From: CAYGBW01 sp964348185
GTDB lineage: Bacteria; Desulfobacterota; BSN033; WVXP01
Direction: 5' to 3'
Assembly (NCBI GenBank): GCA_964348185.1
Contig: CAYGBW010000072.1
Span: 1-24,400, forward strand
DNA length: 24,400 nucleotides
Both the position numbers and the translations under genes were made by a program. Positions 7,407 to 14,194 of this stretch are shown piece after piece (position 1 is the first letter of the stretch; each line of letters opens with the position of its first letter). The notes below the pieces were generated by a model, which made no database searches, was not told the origin of the DNA, and worked only from the letters and a program-made list of their open reading frames with translations.

Positions 7407-8456
7407 ATGAAACCGGAGCGGTTTGAAGGATGTTGGACGGCAATGGTTACGCCGATGCTCCCCAATGGCGAATTGGATTTTCAGGGCCTTGAAGAAAACG
7501 TGGCCTTTCAGGTGGGCCAGGGAGCAAATCTCGTGCCAACCGGGACCACAGGGGAGTGCCCGACCCTCTCATGGGATGAACACGACCGAGTCATCGCCGA
7601 GACTGTCCGCTGTGCGCGGGGAAAGGCTTCTGTCATGGCTGGAACCGGAAGCAACGCGACAAAAGAGTCTCTTCGGGGCACCAAGCATGCGGCGGAAGTG
7701 GGGGTCGAGGCCGTTCTACTGGTTGATTGTTACTACAATGGTCCAAGCTCCCTGGAACTCAGAAATGAATACTATGGCGTTATCGCCCAGAATTTCCCCC
7801 AGATCTTTGTCACACCCTATGTCATTCCCGGAAGGACGGGAACCCAGCTTGAGGTCGAGGACCTCGTGGTTCTCAAGCGGCGCCACAAGAACGTCAGAGC
7901 CGTCAAAGAAGCCACCGGGGACCTCGAGCGGATGACAAAAACCAGACAGCTGGTTGGCGATGATTTTGACATTCTCTCGGGGGACGACGACAAGACCTAC
8001 GAAATGATGACGGACCCGGGAATTCGAGCTGGAGGAGTGGTTTCCGTGGTATCCAACGTTGTTCCCCGTGCTGTGGTCGATCTGACAGGCGCTATCCTCA
8101 GAGGAGACAGAGATAAGGCGGAAAAGCTCAGAGCTGGCCTCGATCCCCTTTTCAAGATCGTCACGGTCAAAACGATGGAGGATTACGAGGGTTTTACAGT
8201 CCCCTGCCGATTTAGGAACCCTGTCCCGATCAAAACCCTCATGAACGGCCTCGGCATGCCGTCCGGCCTCTGTCGTCAACCTCTGGGCAGGATGACGCCC
8301 CGTGGAATAGCTATTGTCCGCCAGGCGATCAGAACGGTGTATGAAAAAAACCCTGATCTTCTCGAGCCCATTGAAGGTCATTACCAGGTGAATCTTGCCG
8401 ATCGGATCGCTGATGATCGGTACTGGGAGCCAGGGCCTTCCGGGGGCCAGCCGTAA
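7407..8456 (+). CDS. DapA/NAL-superfamily class I aldolase (dihydrodipicolinate synthase family)
   Basis: A 349-residue TIM-barrel lyase or synthase of the DHDPS/N-acetylneuraminate lyase superfamily, acting through a Schiff base on an alpha-keto acid. The family motif GTTGE (46-50) is intact. Y138 (TPYVIPG) and R143 occupy the catalytic Tyr and substrate Arg positions, and K167 in VKEATGD is the Schiff-base lysine. DapA enzymes are usually about 290-300 residues; this one has extra C-terminal sequence after about residue 300. The motif around Y138 also differs from the usual YYNKPTQ type. It may therefore not be the lysine enzyme: no other lysine gene is nearby and it seems to stand alone. 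The start has GAGGAG seven nt upstream. Substrate unknown. Confidence 0.85.
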   Translation: MKPERFEGCWTAMVTPMLPNGELDFQGLEENVAFQVGQGANLVPTGTTGECPTLSWDEHDRVIAETVRCARGKASVMAGTGSNATKESLRGTKHAAEVGVEAVLLVDCYYNGPSSLELRNEYYGVIAQNFPQIFVTPYVIPGRTGTQLEVEDLVVLKRRHKNVRAVKEATGDLERMTKTRQLVGDDFDILSGDDDKTYEMMTDPGIRAGGVVSVVSNVVPRAVVDLTGAILRGDRDKAEKLRAGLDPLFKIVTVKTMEDYEGFTVPCRFRNPVPIKTLMNGLGMPSGLCRQPLGRMTPRGIAIVRQAIRTVYEKNPDLLEPIEGHYQVNLADRIADDRYWEPGPSGGQP

Positions 8457-8526
8457 GCATTCAGCCGCTGAGGTTGGAAGAATCCAGGGATTTCGAAAAA
8501 AAATTCAAGAAAAAACCGATTGAGTA

Positions 8527-8555
8527 TTGACATTGTGTCATCCCTGTAGTAAAAA
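8527..8555 (+). promoter_or_regulatory. Sigma-70-like promoter of the aromatic operon
   Basis: TTGACA (8527-8532) and TAAAAA (8550-8555) are separated by 17 nt. The -35 is perfect and the -10 matches four of six positions. Transcription would start near 8562, just before the leader peptide and about 220 nt before the first enzyme gene. Confidence 0.6.
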
Positions 8556-8572
8556 GTAAACATTCCAAGCCA

Positions 8573-8662
8573 ATGGGGACCGCGGTGAAGGTAGCGAGCA
8601 GAGTTTTCTATTTTTATTTTTATAACTTTACCGGCAGGGTTTGCCCATTCGGCGAGGGGTGA
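8573..8662 (+). CDS. Phe/Tyr-rich attenuator leader peptide
   Basis: A 29-codon ORF from ATG 8573 to TGA 8660-8662. Residues 12-19 are FYFYFYNF: seven of eight consecutive codons are Phe or Tyr, with one more Phe at residue 26. An in-frame GTG at 8585, five nt after GGGGA, is an alternative start with a better ribosome binding site and keeps all the control codons. The peptide itself probably has no function; its translation rate reports the supply of charged tRNA-Phe and tRNA-Tyr to the terminator at 8684-8723. It lies between the promoter and the DAHP synthase gene of an operon that makes both amino acids, which strongly supports this reading. Interleaved Phe and Tyr codons differ from the enterobacterial pheL peptide, which is Phe only. 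Confidence 0.85.
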   Translation: MGTAVKVASRVFYFYFYNFTGRVCPFGEG

Positions 8663-8683
8663 GAGTAGGGCCAAACAAATTCG

Positions 8684-8723
8684 AAAGCCGTGGGCAGACC
8701 GATGATGCCCACGGCTTTTTTTT
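8684..8723 (+). terminator. Intrinsic terminator of the aromatic-operon attenuator
   Basis: A perfect 9-bp G+C-rich stem (8687-8695 with 8707-8715), extendable by three A-U pairs, has an 11-nt loop and is followed directly by eight T. It lies 22 nt after the leader-peptide stop codon and 58 nt before the first enzyme start, so it acts inside the leader rather than ending the upstream aldolase gene. Confidence 0.9.
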
Positions 8724-8732
8724 GGTTTGACA

Positions 8733-8759
8733 GCCGTGGGAACGTATCCCGCGGCTTTT
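8733..8759 (+). promoter_or_regulatory. Second hairpin in the aromatic leader
   Basis: GCCGTGGGA (8733-8741) pairs with TCCCGCGGC (8747-8755) with one G-T wobble and a 5-nt loop; TTTT follows. Its left arm repeats the terminator arm 8687-8694 and is perfectly complementary to 8708-8715, so it could also pair with the right arm of the first terminator. It may be a second, weaker terminator or a duplicated remnant. It ends 11 nt before the AAGGAGG of the first gene. Confidence 0.5.
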
Positions 8760-8781
8760 CCATTAGAAGGAGGTGGCAGCA

Positions 8782-9798
8782 ATGCTGGTGGTCATGGAGG
8801 AAAACGCGACTCCCAAGCAGATTGAAGAGGTCATGCAGAGAATCCGCGCTCTCCACTATGAATGTCATCGCATGGAGGGGGAAAGAGGAGTCGTTATCGG
8901 CGCCACAGGCAGCGGAAGAGGAACGCACCGTCTTCAGGTTCTGGAATGTCTTCCCGGTGTGGAACGGGTAGTCCCCATATCGTCCCCTTACAAGCTCGCC
9001 AGTCGCGAGACGAAAAGGGTAAAGAGCTTTTTGAAAGTCAACGACATCGAGATCGGGAATGGACGACTCGTGGTGATGGCAGGTCCCTGCTCGGTGGAGA
9101 GCGAAGAGGGACTGATGGAGACGGCCAAAGCGGTGAGTGAAGGGGGTGCGTCTATCCTGCGAGGGGGCGCCTTTAAACCCAGAACCTCCCCCTATAGCTT
9201 TCAGGGGCTGGGGGAAAAGGGGTTGATCCTTCTGGCCAAGGCCCGCCAGGAGTTCGGTCTTTCTGTGGTGACCGAGGTGATCAATCCCCAGGATGTGGAC
9301 TTGGTGGCCCGTTATGCTGACATCCTTCAGATCGGGGCTCGGAACGCCCAGAATTTCTCCCTCCTGAAAGAAGTGGGCCGGGTTCGCAAACCGGTCCTTT
9401 TGAAGAGAGGCATGATGACCAGCATCGAAGAGTTCCTCATGTCGGCCGAGTATATTCTCTCTGAGGGCAATAGCGATGTGATTCTGTGTGAGAGGGGAAT
9501 CCGGACCTTTGAAACGGCCACACGGAACACGTTGGACATCAGTGCCGTCCCTGTTCTAAAAGAAAAGACCCATCTGCCGGTCATCGTCGATCCGAGCCAC
9601 GCTGCGGGGAACTGGAAGTATGTTCCTCCCCTTTCTATGGCTGCGGTGGCAGCCGGGGCAGATGGTCTCCTGATTGAGGTTCACCCGTCACCAGAAACGG
9701 CGGTTTCGGACGGCGCTCAGTCATTGAAGCCCGATAGATTCCTGAAGCTCATGGCGGATCTTTGCCAGCTGGCCAGACTGATGGGAAGGGATATGTGA
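8782..9798 (+). CDS. aroF: DAHP synthase (3-deoxy-7-phosphoheptulonate synthase), type I-beta with N-terminal regulatory domain
   Basis: A 338-residue cytoplasmic enzyme that condenses phosphoenolpyruvate with erythrose 4-phosphate, the first step of the shikimate pathway. Residues 1 to about 72 form the ferredoxin-like domain found in Thermotoga-type enzymes, where it mediates Tyr/Phe feedback (family knowledge). The barrel follows with AGPCSVES (100-107), GGAFKPRTSPYSFQGLG, the LLKRGM segment, DPSHAAG and EVHPSPETAVSDGAQSL, all family hallmarks. The start at ATG 8782 is preferred: AAGGAGG (8767-8773) lies 8 nt upstream and would overlap a GTG start at 8773. As the first gene after the Phe/Tyr attenuator it is probably controlled both by attenuation and allosterically. 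The gene symbol follows common usage in such clusters; aroG is an equivalent label. Confidence 0.95.
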   Translation: MLVVMEENATPKQIEEVMQRIRALHYECHRMEGERGVVIGATGSGRGTHRLQVLECLPGVERVVPISSPYKLASRETKRVKSFLKVNDIEIGNGRLVVMAGPCSVESEEGLMETAKAVSEGGASILRGGAFKPRTSPYSFQGLGEKGLILLAKARQEFGLSVVTEVINPQDVDLVARYADILQIGARNAQNFSLLKEVGRVRKPVLLKRGMMTSIEEFLMSAEYILSEGNSDVILCERGIRTFETATRNTLDISAVPVLKEKTHLPVIVDPSHAAGNWKYVPPLSMAAVAAGADGLLIEVHPSPETAVSDGAQSLKPDRFLKLMADLCQLARLMGRDM

Positions 9799-9802
9799 TC
9801 AG

Positions 9803-10894
9803 ATGGAAAGAATCGGTCTGACCTTTCGAGAAAAAGAGAGGGTTTGTGAGATTTTCGTGGGGTTCGGCGCCCTTGGGTTCCTGGCGAAGGACCTGAAAGA
9901 GAGGCCTCTAGGAAATCGACTGGCCATTCTCACTGACACGGAGGTGGAGAGGTTTTTGGGGCATCGACTTCACGAGGACCTGACCCATATCGGCATCAGG
10001 GCCGATGTGATTGCCATCCCCCCCGGAGAGGAATCCAAAAGATGGGAAACGGTTCAGGGTGTTTTCGAGGAGATGCTTGAAAGGGGATTTGACAGAAAAT
10101 CGGGCCTCATGGCTGTAGGGGGCGGCGTAGTGGGAGATATTGCCGGTTTTGTCGCCTCCCTGTATATGCGGTCGATCCCTTACGTCCAGGTTCCGACCAC
10201 CCTTCTCGCCCAGGTGGACAGCAGTCTGGGAGGAAAGAATGGCATTGACCTGCCCCATGGGAAGAATCTGCTGGGAACGTTCTACCAGCCCCGCCGGGTT
10301 TATGTTGATCCGTCGATCCTCGAAAGCCTCTCCGACGGTGAATTCAGGAATGGACTGGCTGAAGTGATTAAATCGGCTGTGGTGAGGGACCGTGAGCTGT
10401 TTCATTTCTTGGAGGACTCCCACGACGCCGTCTCAGAACGTCGGCCTGAGGCCCTGGAGGAGGTCGTTAGCCGATGTTGCCGCATTAAGAGTGATGTGGT
10501 CATGGCCGACGAGAGAGATGTGGGGGTGAGGCAGATACTCAACTTCGGGCACACGGTGGGACATGCCCTCGAGGCCCTCACAGATTACTGCGTTCCCCAT
10601 GGGTTGGCCGTTTCCATGGGGATGGCGGCAGAGGCCGCCCTCTCGACCAGGATGGGAGTGCTGATCCCGGGGGATAGGGAAAGGATTGTCACCGTCCTCC
10701 AGCGATACGGTCTTCCGACCCGAATCTCAACTCGCTACGACACGGGAAGACTCCTTGAATTGATGGGAACGGACAAAAAAGCTGAAGAGGGACGGATCGC
10801 GGTAGCCCTGCCGACCACGATCGGGGATGCAGTCGTCAGACGGGCCGTTCCCACCGACTCAATCTACAAGGCCTTAATGGAGGTCCAGGGGTGA
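9803..10894 (+). CDS. aroB: 3-dehydroquinate synthase
   Basis: A 363-residue NAD- and metal-dependent enzyme that cyclises DAHP to 3-dehydroquinate, of usual family length. Landmarks are GGGVVGDIAGFVASLYMRSIP, PTTLLAQVDSSLGGKNGID, the LPHGKNLLGTFYQP segment and the metal-binding NFGHTVGHALE. It starts 4 nt after the DAHP synthase stop. The ribosome binding site is weak (GGGA about 15 nt upstream), so coupling to upstream translation is likely. It overlaps the next gene by 4 nt (GTGA). Confidence 0.96.
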   Translation: MERIGLTFREKERVCEIFVGFGALGFLAKDLKERPLGNRLAILTDTEVERFLGHRLHEDLTHIGIRADVIAIPPGEESKRWETVQGVFEEMLERGFDRKSGLMAVGGGVVGDIAGFVASLYMRSIPYVQVPTTLLAQVDSSLGGKNGIDLPHGKNLLGTFYQPRRVYVDPSILESLSDGEFRNGLAEVIKSAVVRDRELFHFLEDSHDAVSERRPEALEEVVSRCCRIKSDVVMADERDVGVRQILNFGHTVGHALEALTDYCVPHGLAVSMGMAAEAALSTRMGVLIPGDRERIVTVLQRYGLPTRISTRYDTGRLLELMGTDKKAEEGRIAVALPTTIGDAVVRRAVPTDSIYKALMEVQG

Positions 10895-12390
10895 TTTGCA
10901 TACCCATCGTAGCGTCGACGAAGCAGGAGGCCCTCCGTGACCTGGAGAGATCTGAAAGGATGGCCGATCTCATCGAGTTCCGACTCGATCTGCTGCCCCG
11001 AGAAGCCTGGTCCCCGTTGCTGGAGAGGAAAAAGAAACCCTCCATTGTGACCCTGCGACCAGAGCGGCAAGGCGGGAGCTTTAGAGGGGAGGAAACCCTG
11101 CGCGTCCGACTCCTCGAAGAGGCACTTGGCCACCATCCCGATTTCATCGACGTGGAGTGGGACACGCCGCCTCAATTGATGGGCTCCCTTTTACGAAAAA
11201 GAGGGGAGAAAACCGGGCTTATTGTTTCTTATCATAACCCTGTAGAGACCCCTCAGGACTTGAAATCTACGTGGAAAATGGTCACTTCCCGGGGGGGAGA
11301 CGTTATCAAGTTTGTGACCCGAGCCAACTGTTTGACCGACAATGTGAGAATCCTCAGGCTCGTTGAAAAACAGGCGGGAAAGGTGATCGCCTTTTGCATG
11401 GGGCCTTTTGGGATACCGAGCCGCATTCTCACACTTCGGGCTGGTGGGTTCGCGACCTTTGGGACGCTCGGTGTGGGAAAGGAGTCGGCACCCGGTCAGA
11501 TACCTGTGAGGGACATGAAGGAAACCTATCGGGTTCATCAAATCCACCGGGGGACCCAGGTATTCGGGTTGATTGGAAGTCCTGTCTCTCATTCCCTTTC
11601 GCCTCATATTCATAATGCAGCCTTTCAGGCTGTCGGTTACGATGGCGTCTACATCCCCTTTCACGTCCGGGAGCTCGGAAATCTGATCGATGATTTTGAG
11701 TCTGCCGGAGTTGAGGGATTCAGCGTGACAATCCCCCACAAAGAAGGGATTATTCCCCTTCTGGATCGTGTGGACACCGAGGCCAGGAGGATGGGAGCGG
11801 TGAATACGGTGTACCGGCGAAACGGGCAATGGCTCGGTACAAACACCGACGTGTCTGGGGCCTGGAAGGCTCTGGAGACAACGGGCATTGACCTTCACGG
11901 GAAGCGATGGACCCTTGTCGGGGCTGGGGGGGTGGCAAGAGCCGTGGCCTACAGTGCAGGGGCGAGGGGAAGGCCGAAATCCTTGTTGGTTCTCGGTCGG
12001 ACCCGGCAGAGACTGGAGAGTTTCGTTCGGGACGCACGGCACATTTTCCCTGTCCCCGATGCAGGGGCCGTTCTCGCAGAGGTTGACCTGAAAAAAACTC
12101 TAGAAGGAACGGACATCCTCATCAACGCCACCCCAGTTGGGATGTTCCCAGAGGTGGATGCAACCCCAATCCCTTCAGAGTTTCTGCAACCCTGGCACGT
12201 CGTATTCGACACCGTTTACAACCCCATGGATACCAGGCTCCTGAAGGAAGCCCGTCTGCGGGGGTGTCGGACCGTCTCAGGGCTTCAGATGTTTCTCTAC
12301 CAGGGGGCCGGCCAGTTCGAACGCTGGACCGGGGAGACGGCCCCCCTTCCCTTGATGGAGCAAAGAGCCCGGGAGAGGTTAGCGGGTTGA
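10891..12390 (+). CDS. aroDE: Bifunctional 3-dehydroquinate dehydratase (type I) / shikimate dehydrogenase
   Basis: A 499-residue fusion catalysing steps 3 and 4 of the shikimate pathway. Residues 1 to about 218 are a type I dehydroquinase: EFRLDLL, the catalytic His in VSYHNP and the Schiff-base Lys in DVIKFVTRA are present. Residues from about 222 form shikimate dehydrogenase: GLIGSPVSHSLSPHIHNAAF, VTIPHKE with the catalytic Lys, TNTD, the NADP-binding loop GAGGVARAV, NATPVGM and YNPMDTRLL. The start is GTG 10891 overlapping the aroB stop. The order AroD-AroE equals that of plant DHQ-SDH proteins and some bacteria. Both active sites look intact. Confidence 0.95.
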   Translation: MICIPIVASTKQEALRDLERSERMADLIEFRLDLLPREAWSPLLERKKKPSIVTLRPERQGGSFRGEETLRVRLLEEALGHHPDFIDVEWDTPPQLMGSLLRKRGEKTGLIVSYHNPVETPQDLKSTWKMVTSRGGDVIKFVTRANCLTDNVRILRLVEKQAGKVIAFCMGPFGIPSRILTLRAGGFATFGTLGVGKESAPGQIPVRDMKETYRVHQIHRGTQVFGLIGSPVSHSLSPHIHNAAFQAVGYDGVYIPFHVRELGNLIDDFESAGVEGFSVTIPHKEGIIPLLDRVDTEARRMGAVNTVYRRNGQWLGTNTDVSGAWKALETTGIDLHGKRWTLVGAGGVARAVAYSAGARGRPKSLLVLGRTRQRLESFVRDARHIFPVPDAGAVLAEVDLKKTLEGTDILINATPVGMFPEVDATPIPSEFLQPWHVVFDTVYNPMDTRLLKEARLRGCRTVSGLQMFLYQGAGQFERWTGETAPLPLMEQRARERLAG

Positions 12391-13646
12391 AGAGACGGAG
12401 AATCCAACCTTTGAGTGCCCTCGATAAAGAGGTCACCATACCCGGATCAAAAAGCCTTACCGCCCGGGCCCTGGTTGTGGGCGCCTTGGCTTCTGGGGAG
12501 ACCCTTTTGAGAAACCCCCTCCGTGCTGAGGATACGGAGTATATGATCCAAGGCCTTGAAGCCTTTGGCGTGAAGATAGGCCAGGGGCCAGAGAGCCTCT
12601 ACATCCAGGGTACAGGTGGAAGGCTCTCGCCGCCATGTGAACCGATCTTCCTCGGGGGAGCAGGGACGGCGGTTCGCTTCCTGACAACCGTTGCCGGTCT
12701 CTGTAGGGGCCGGGTCGTGATCGACGGAAACGCACGAATGCGACAGCGTCCCATTCAAGACCTTGTCGAAGCGCTCAGACCCCTTGGGATGAATGCTCGA
12801 TCGATAAAGGGAAACGGCTGTCCTCCGGTTGTGGTCGAAGGCGGCCCCTGGGTGGGGGGCCGGACCACTCTGCGGGGGGGGAGATCCAGCCAATTTCTTT
12901 CCTCAATCCTTCTCTGCAGCCCCTACACCAAAAAGGGAGTGGAGGTCGGGGTGTCCGACGGCCTGGTCTCCCGGTCCTATGTCGATCTCACGATGGGGAT
13001 CATGAGGGATTTCGGGGCCCAAACTGGTCATCAGCACTATCGAATCTTCCAGACCCCTCCGGGCCTCTACAGGGGAAGGGAATACTTCGTTGAGGGGGAC
13101 ATGTCCAGTGCTTCCTATTTTTTTGCCGCTGCCGCCATAACGGGGGGTCGAATCCGGGTAAAAGGCGTCAACCCCCGGACAGCGCAGGGAGATCGGGGGT
13201 TCCTGAACATTCTGGAAGCCATGGGATGCCGAGTCCGTTACGGTGACACCGATGTGGAGGTGGCTGGAGGCCCTCTCCACGGTGTCAATGTGGATATGCA
13301 AACGATGCCCGATTCCGTGCAGACCCTTGTCGTCGTGGCTGCTTTCGCAAAGGGCACGACACGCATCGCTCAGGTGGGGCACTTGCGGCACAAAGAAACG
13401 GACCGCCTCGCCGCCCTGAGACAGGAGCTGGGGAAAATAGGGATTCAGGCAGCCATAGACGGGGGGAGTCTAGCAGTCGAAGGAGGCAGTCCTCGGGGAG
13501 CTGAAATCGAGACTTACAAGGACCACCGGATGGCCATGGCCTTTGCCGTGGCAGGCTTGCGAGTGCCAGGGATAACGATCAGGGATCCAGACTGTGTCAA
13601 CAAATCTTTTCCCGGTTTCTGGACGCTTCTCGAGGGGTTGAGATGA
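12387..13646 (+). CDS. aroA: 5-enolpyruvylshikimate-3-phosphate synthase
   Basis: A 419-residue EPSP synthase, transferring enolpyruvate from PEP to shikimate 3-phosphate. Motifs in order: PGSKSLTARAL (19-29), LGGAGTAVRFLTT (from 89), RMRQRPI, SSQFLSSILL, DMSSASYFFAAAAI, RHKETDRLAAL and YKDHRMAMAFAV. The start is set at TTG 12387, which overlaps the aroDE stop as TTGA and has GGAGAGG about 10 nt upstream. The open frame extends further upstream but only as a shadow of aroDE. The PEP-site loop reads GGAGTAVRF, whereas the E. coli-type loop has NAGTAMRP, so Phe replaces the Pro. It ends in an ATGA overlap with aroK. Confidence 0.95.
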   Translation: MKRRRIQPLSALDKEVTIPGSKSLTARALVVGALASGETLLRNPLRAEDTEYMIQGLEAFGVKIGQGPESLYIQGTGGRLSPPCEPIFLGGAGTAVRFLTTVAGLCRGRVVIDGNARMRQRPIQDLVEALRPLGMNARSIKGNGCPPVVVEGGPWVGGRTTLRGGRSSQFLSSILLCSPYTKKGVEVGVSDGLVSRSYVDLTMGIMRDFGAQTGHQHYRIFQTPPGLYRGREYFVEGDMSSASYFFAAAAITGGRIRVKGVNPRTAQGDRGFLNILEAMGCRVRYGDTDVEVAGGPLHGVNVDMQTMPDSVQTLVVVAAFAKGTTRIAQVGHLRHKETDRLAALRQELGKIGIQAAIDGGSLAVEGGSPRGAEIETYKDHRMAMAFAVAGLRVPGITIRDPDCVNKSFPGFWTLLEGLR

Positions 13647-14191
13647 ACGTGGTTCTGGTCGGTTTCATGGGCGTTGGCAAGACCTGCGTGGGTAGGGGGG
13701 TAGCCAAAAAGCTGGGATGGTCCTTCGTCGACACGGATTCTCTCATCGAAGAGGCCCGGTCCATGACCATCGCAGAAATCTTCAGAAATTGCGGAGAAGC
13801 CTCATTCAGAGCGACGGAGAAGGCAGTCGTGGAAGGTGTTGCTACCTGTCACCGTTGCGTGATTGCCACCGGAGGGGGGGTCGTCCTCGATCGAGAAAAC
13901 GTCGATCGCCTTCAAAGGCACGGTCTTTTGATCCATCTGACCCTTTCCCCTGAGACCATTTTCCATCGAATCGGCCACCAATCCGAAAGGCCCCTCCTCT
14001 GGACGGAGAATCCACGACAGACCCTTGAAACCCTCTTCCAATCCAGGGAAAAACTCTACCGTGCCTGCAGCGAGATGACCATCGATCTGGACGGCCTCGA
14101 TGGGAATGAAGCCGTCGAGAAAGTGATCGAAGCGGTCGTCTCTCGGGGAATGATTCGAGATTCAGGGAGCCAGCCGGTTCGGAGGGAATGA
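13643..14191 (+). CDS. aroK: Shikimate kinase
   Basis: A 182-residue P-loop kinase that phosphorylates shikimate at the 3-hydroxyl. Walker A is GFMGVGKT (7-14). Substrate-binding residues are D30 and D32 in VDTD, R56 in ASFRATE and the glycines of TGGGVV (76-81). The lid arginine is in SERPLL. The start ATG overlaps the aroA stop (ATGA). The C-terminal 20 residues are polar and probably disordered. Length is normal for the family. Confidence 0.95.
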   Translation: MNVVLVGFMGVGKTCVGRGVAKKLGWSFVDTDSLIEEARSMTIAEIFRNCGEASFRATEKAVVEGVATCHRCVIATGGGVVLDRENVDRLQRHGLLIHLTLSPETIFHRIGHQSERPLLWTENPRQTLETLFQSREKLYRACSEMTIDLDGLDGNEAVEKVIEAVVSRGMIRDSGSQPVRRE

Positions 14192-14194
14192 GAG

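Larger units (their letters stand above)
8569..8723 (+). promoter_or_regulatory. Phe/Tyr transcription attenuator (protector, antiterminator, terminator arms)
   Basis: Three exclusive pairings can be drawn by eye. Arm 1 (8569-8577, GCCAATGGG) pairs with arm 2 (8644-8653, CCCATT-C-GGC, one bulge). Arm 2, extended to 8643 (GCCCA-TT-CGGC), pairs with arm 3 (8687-8695, GCCGTGGGC) to form an antiterminator. Arm 3 pairs perfectly with arm 4 (8707-8715, GCCCACGGC) to form a terminator before eight T. The Phe/Tyr codons at 8606-8629 lie just upstream of arm 2. A ribosome stalled there leaves arm 2 free, so antitermination occurs and the operon is expressed. A ribosome reaching the stop at 8660 covers arm 2, so termination follows. 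The mechanism is inferred by analogy with pheL/trpL attenuation; the pairings are seen in the sequence. Confidence 0.85.

Noticed and set aside
8687..8723. Reading the strong hairpin as the terminator of the upstream aldolase gene
   Set aside because: It lies 230 nt after that gene's stop and downstream of a promoter and Phe/Tyr leader ORF, with an alternative antiterminator pairing. An attenuator explains all of these.
11191..12042. A 283-codon minus-strand frame opposite aroDE
   Set aside because: Shadow of the aroDE gene; the translation has no recognisable domain.
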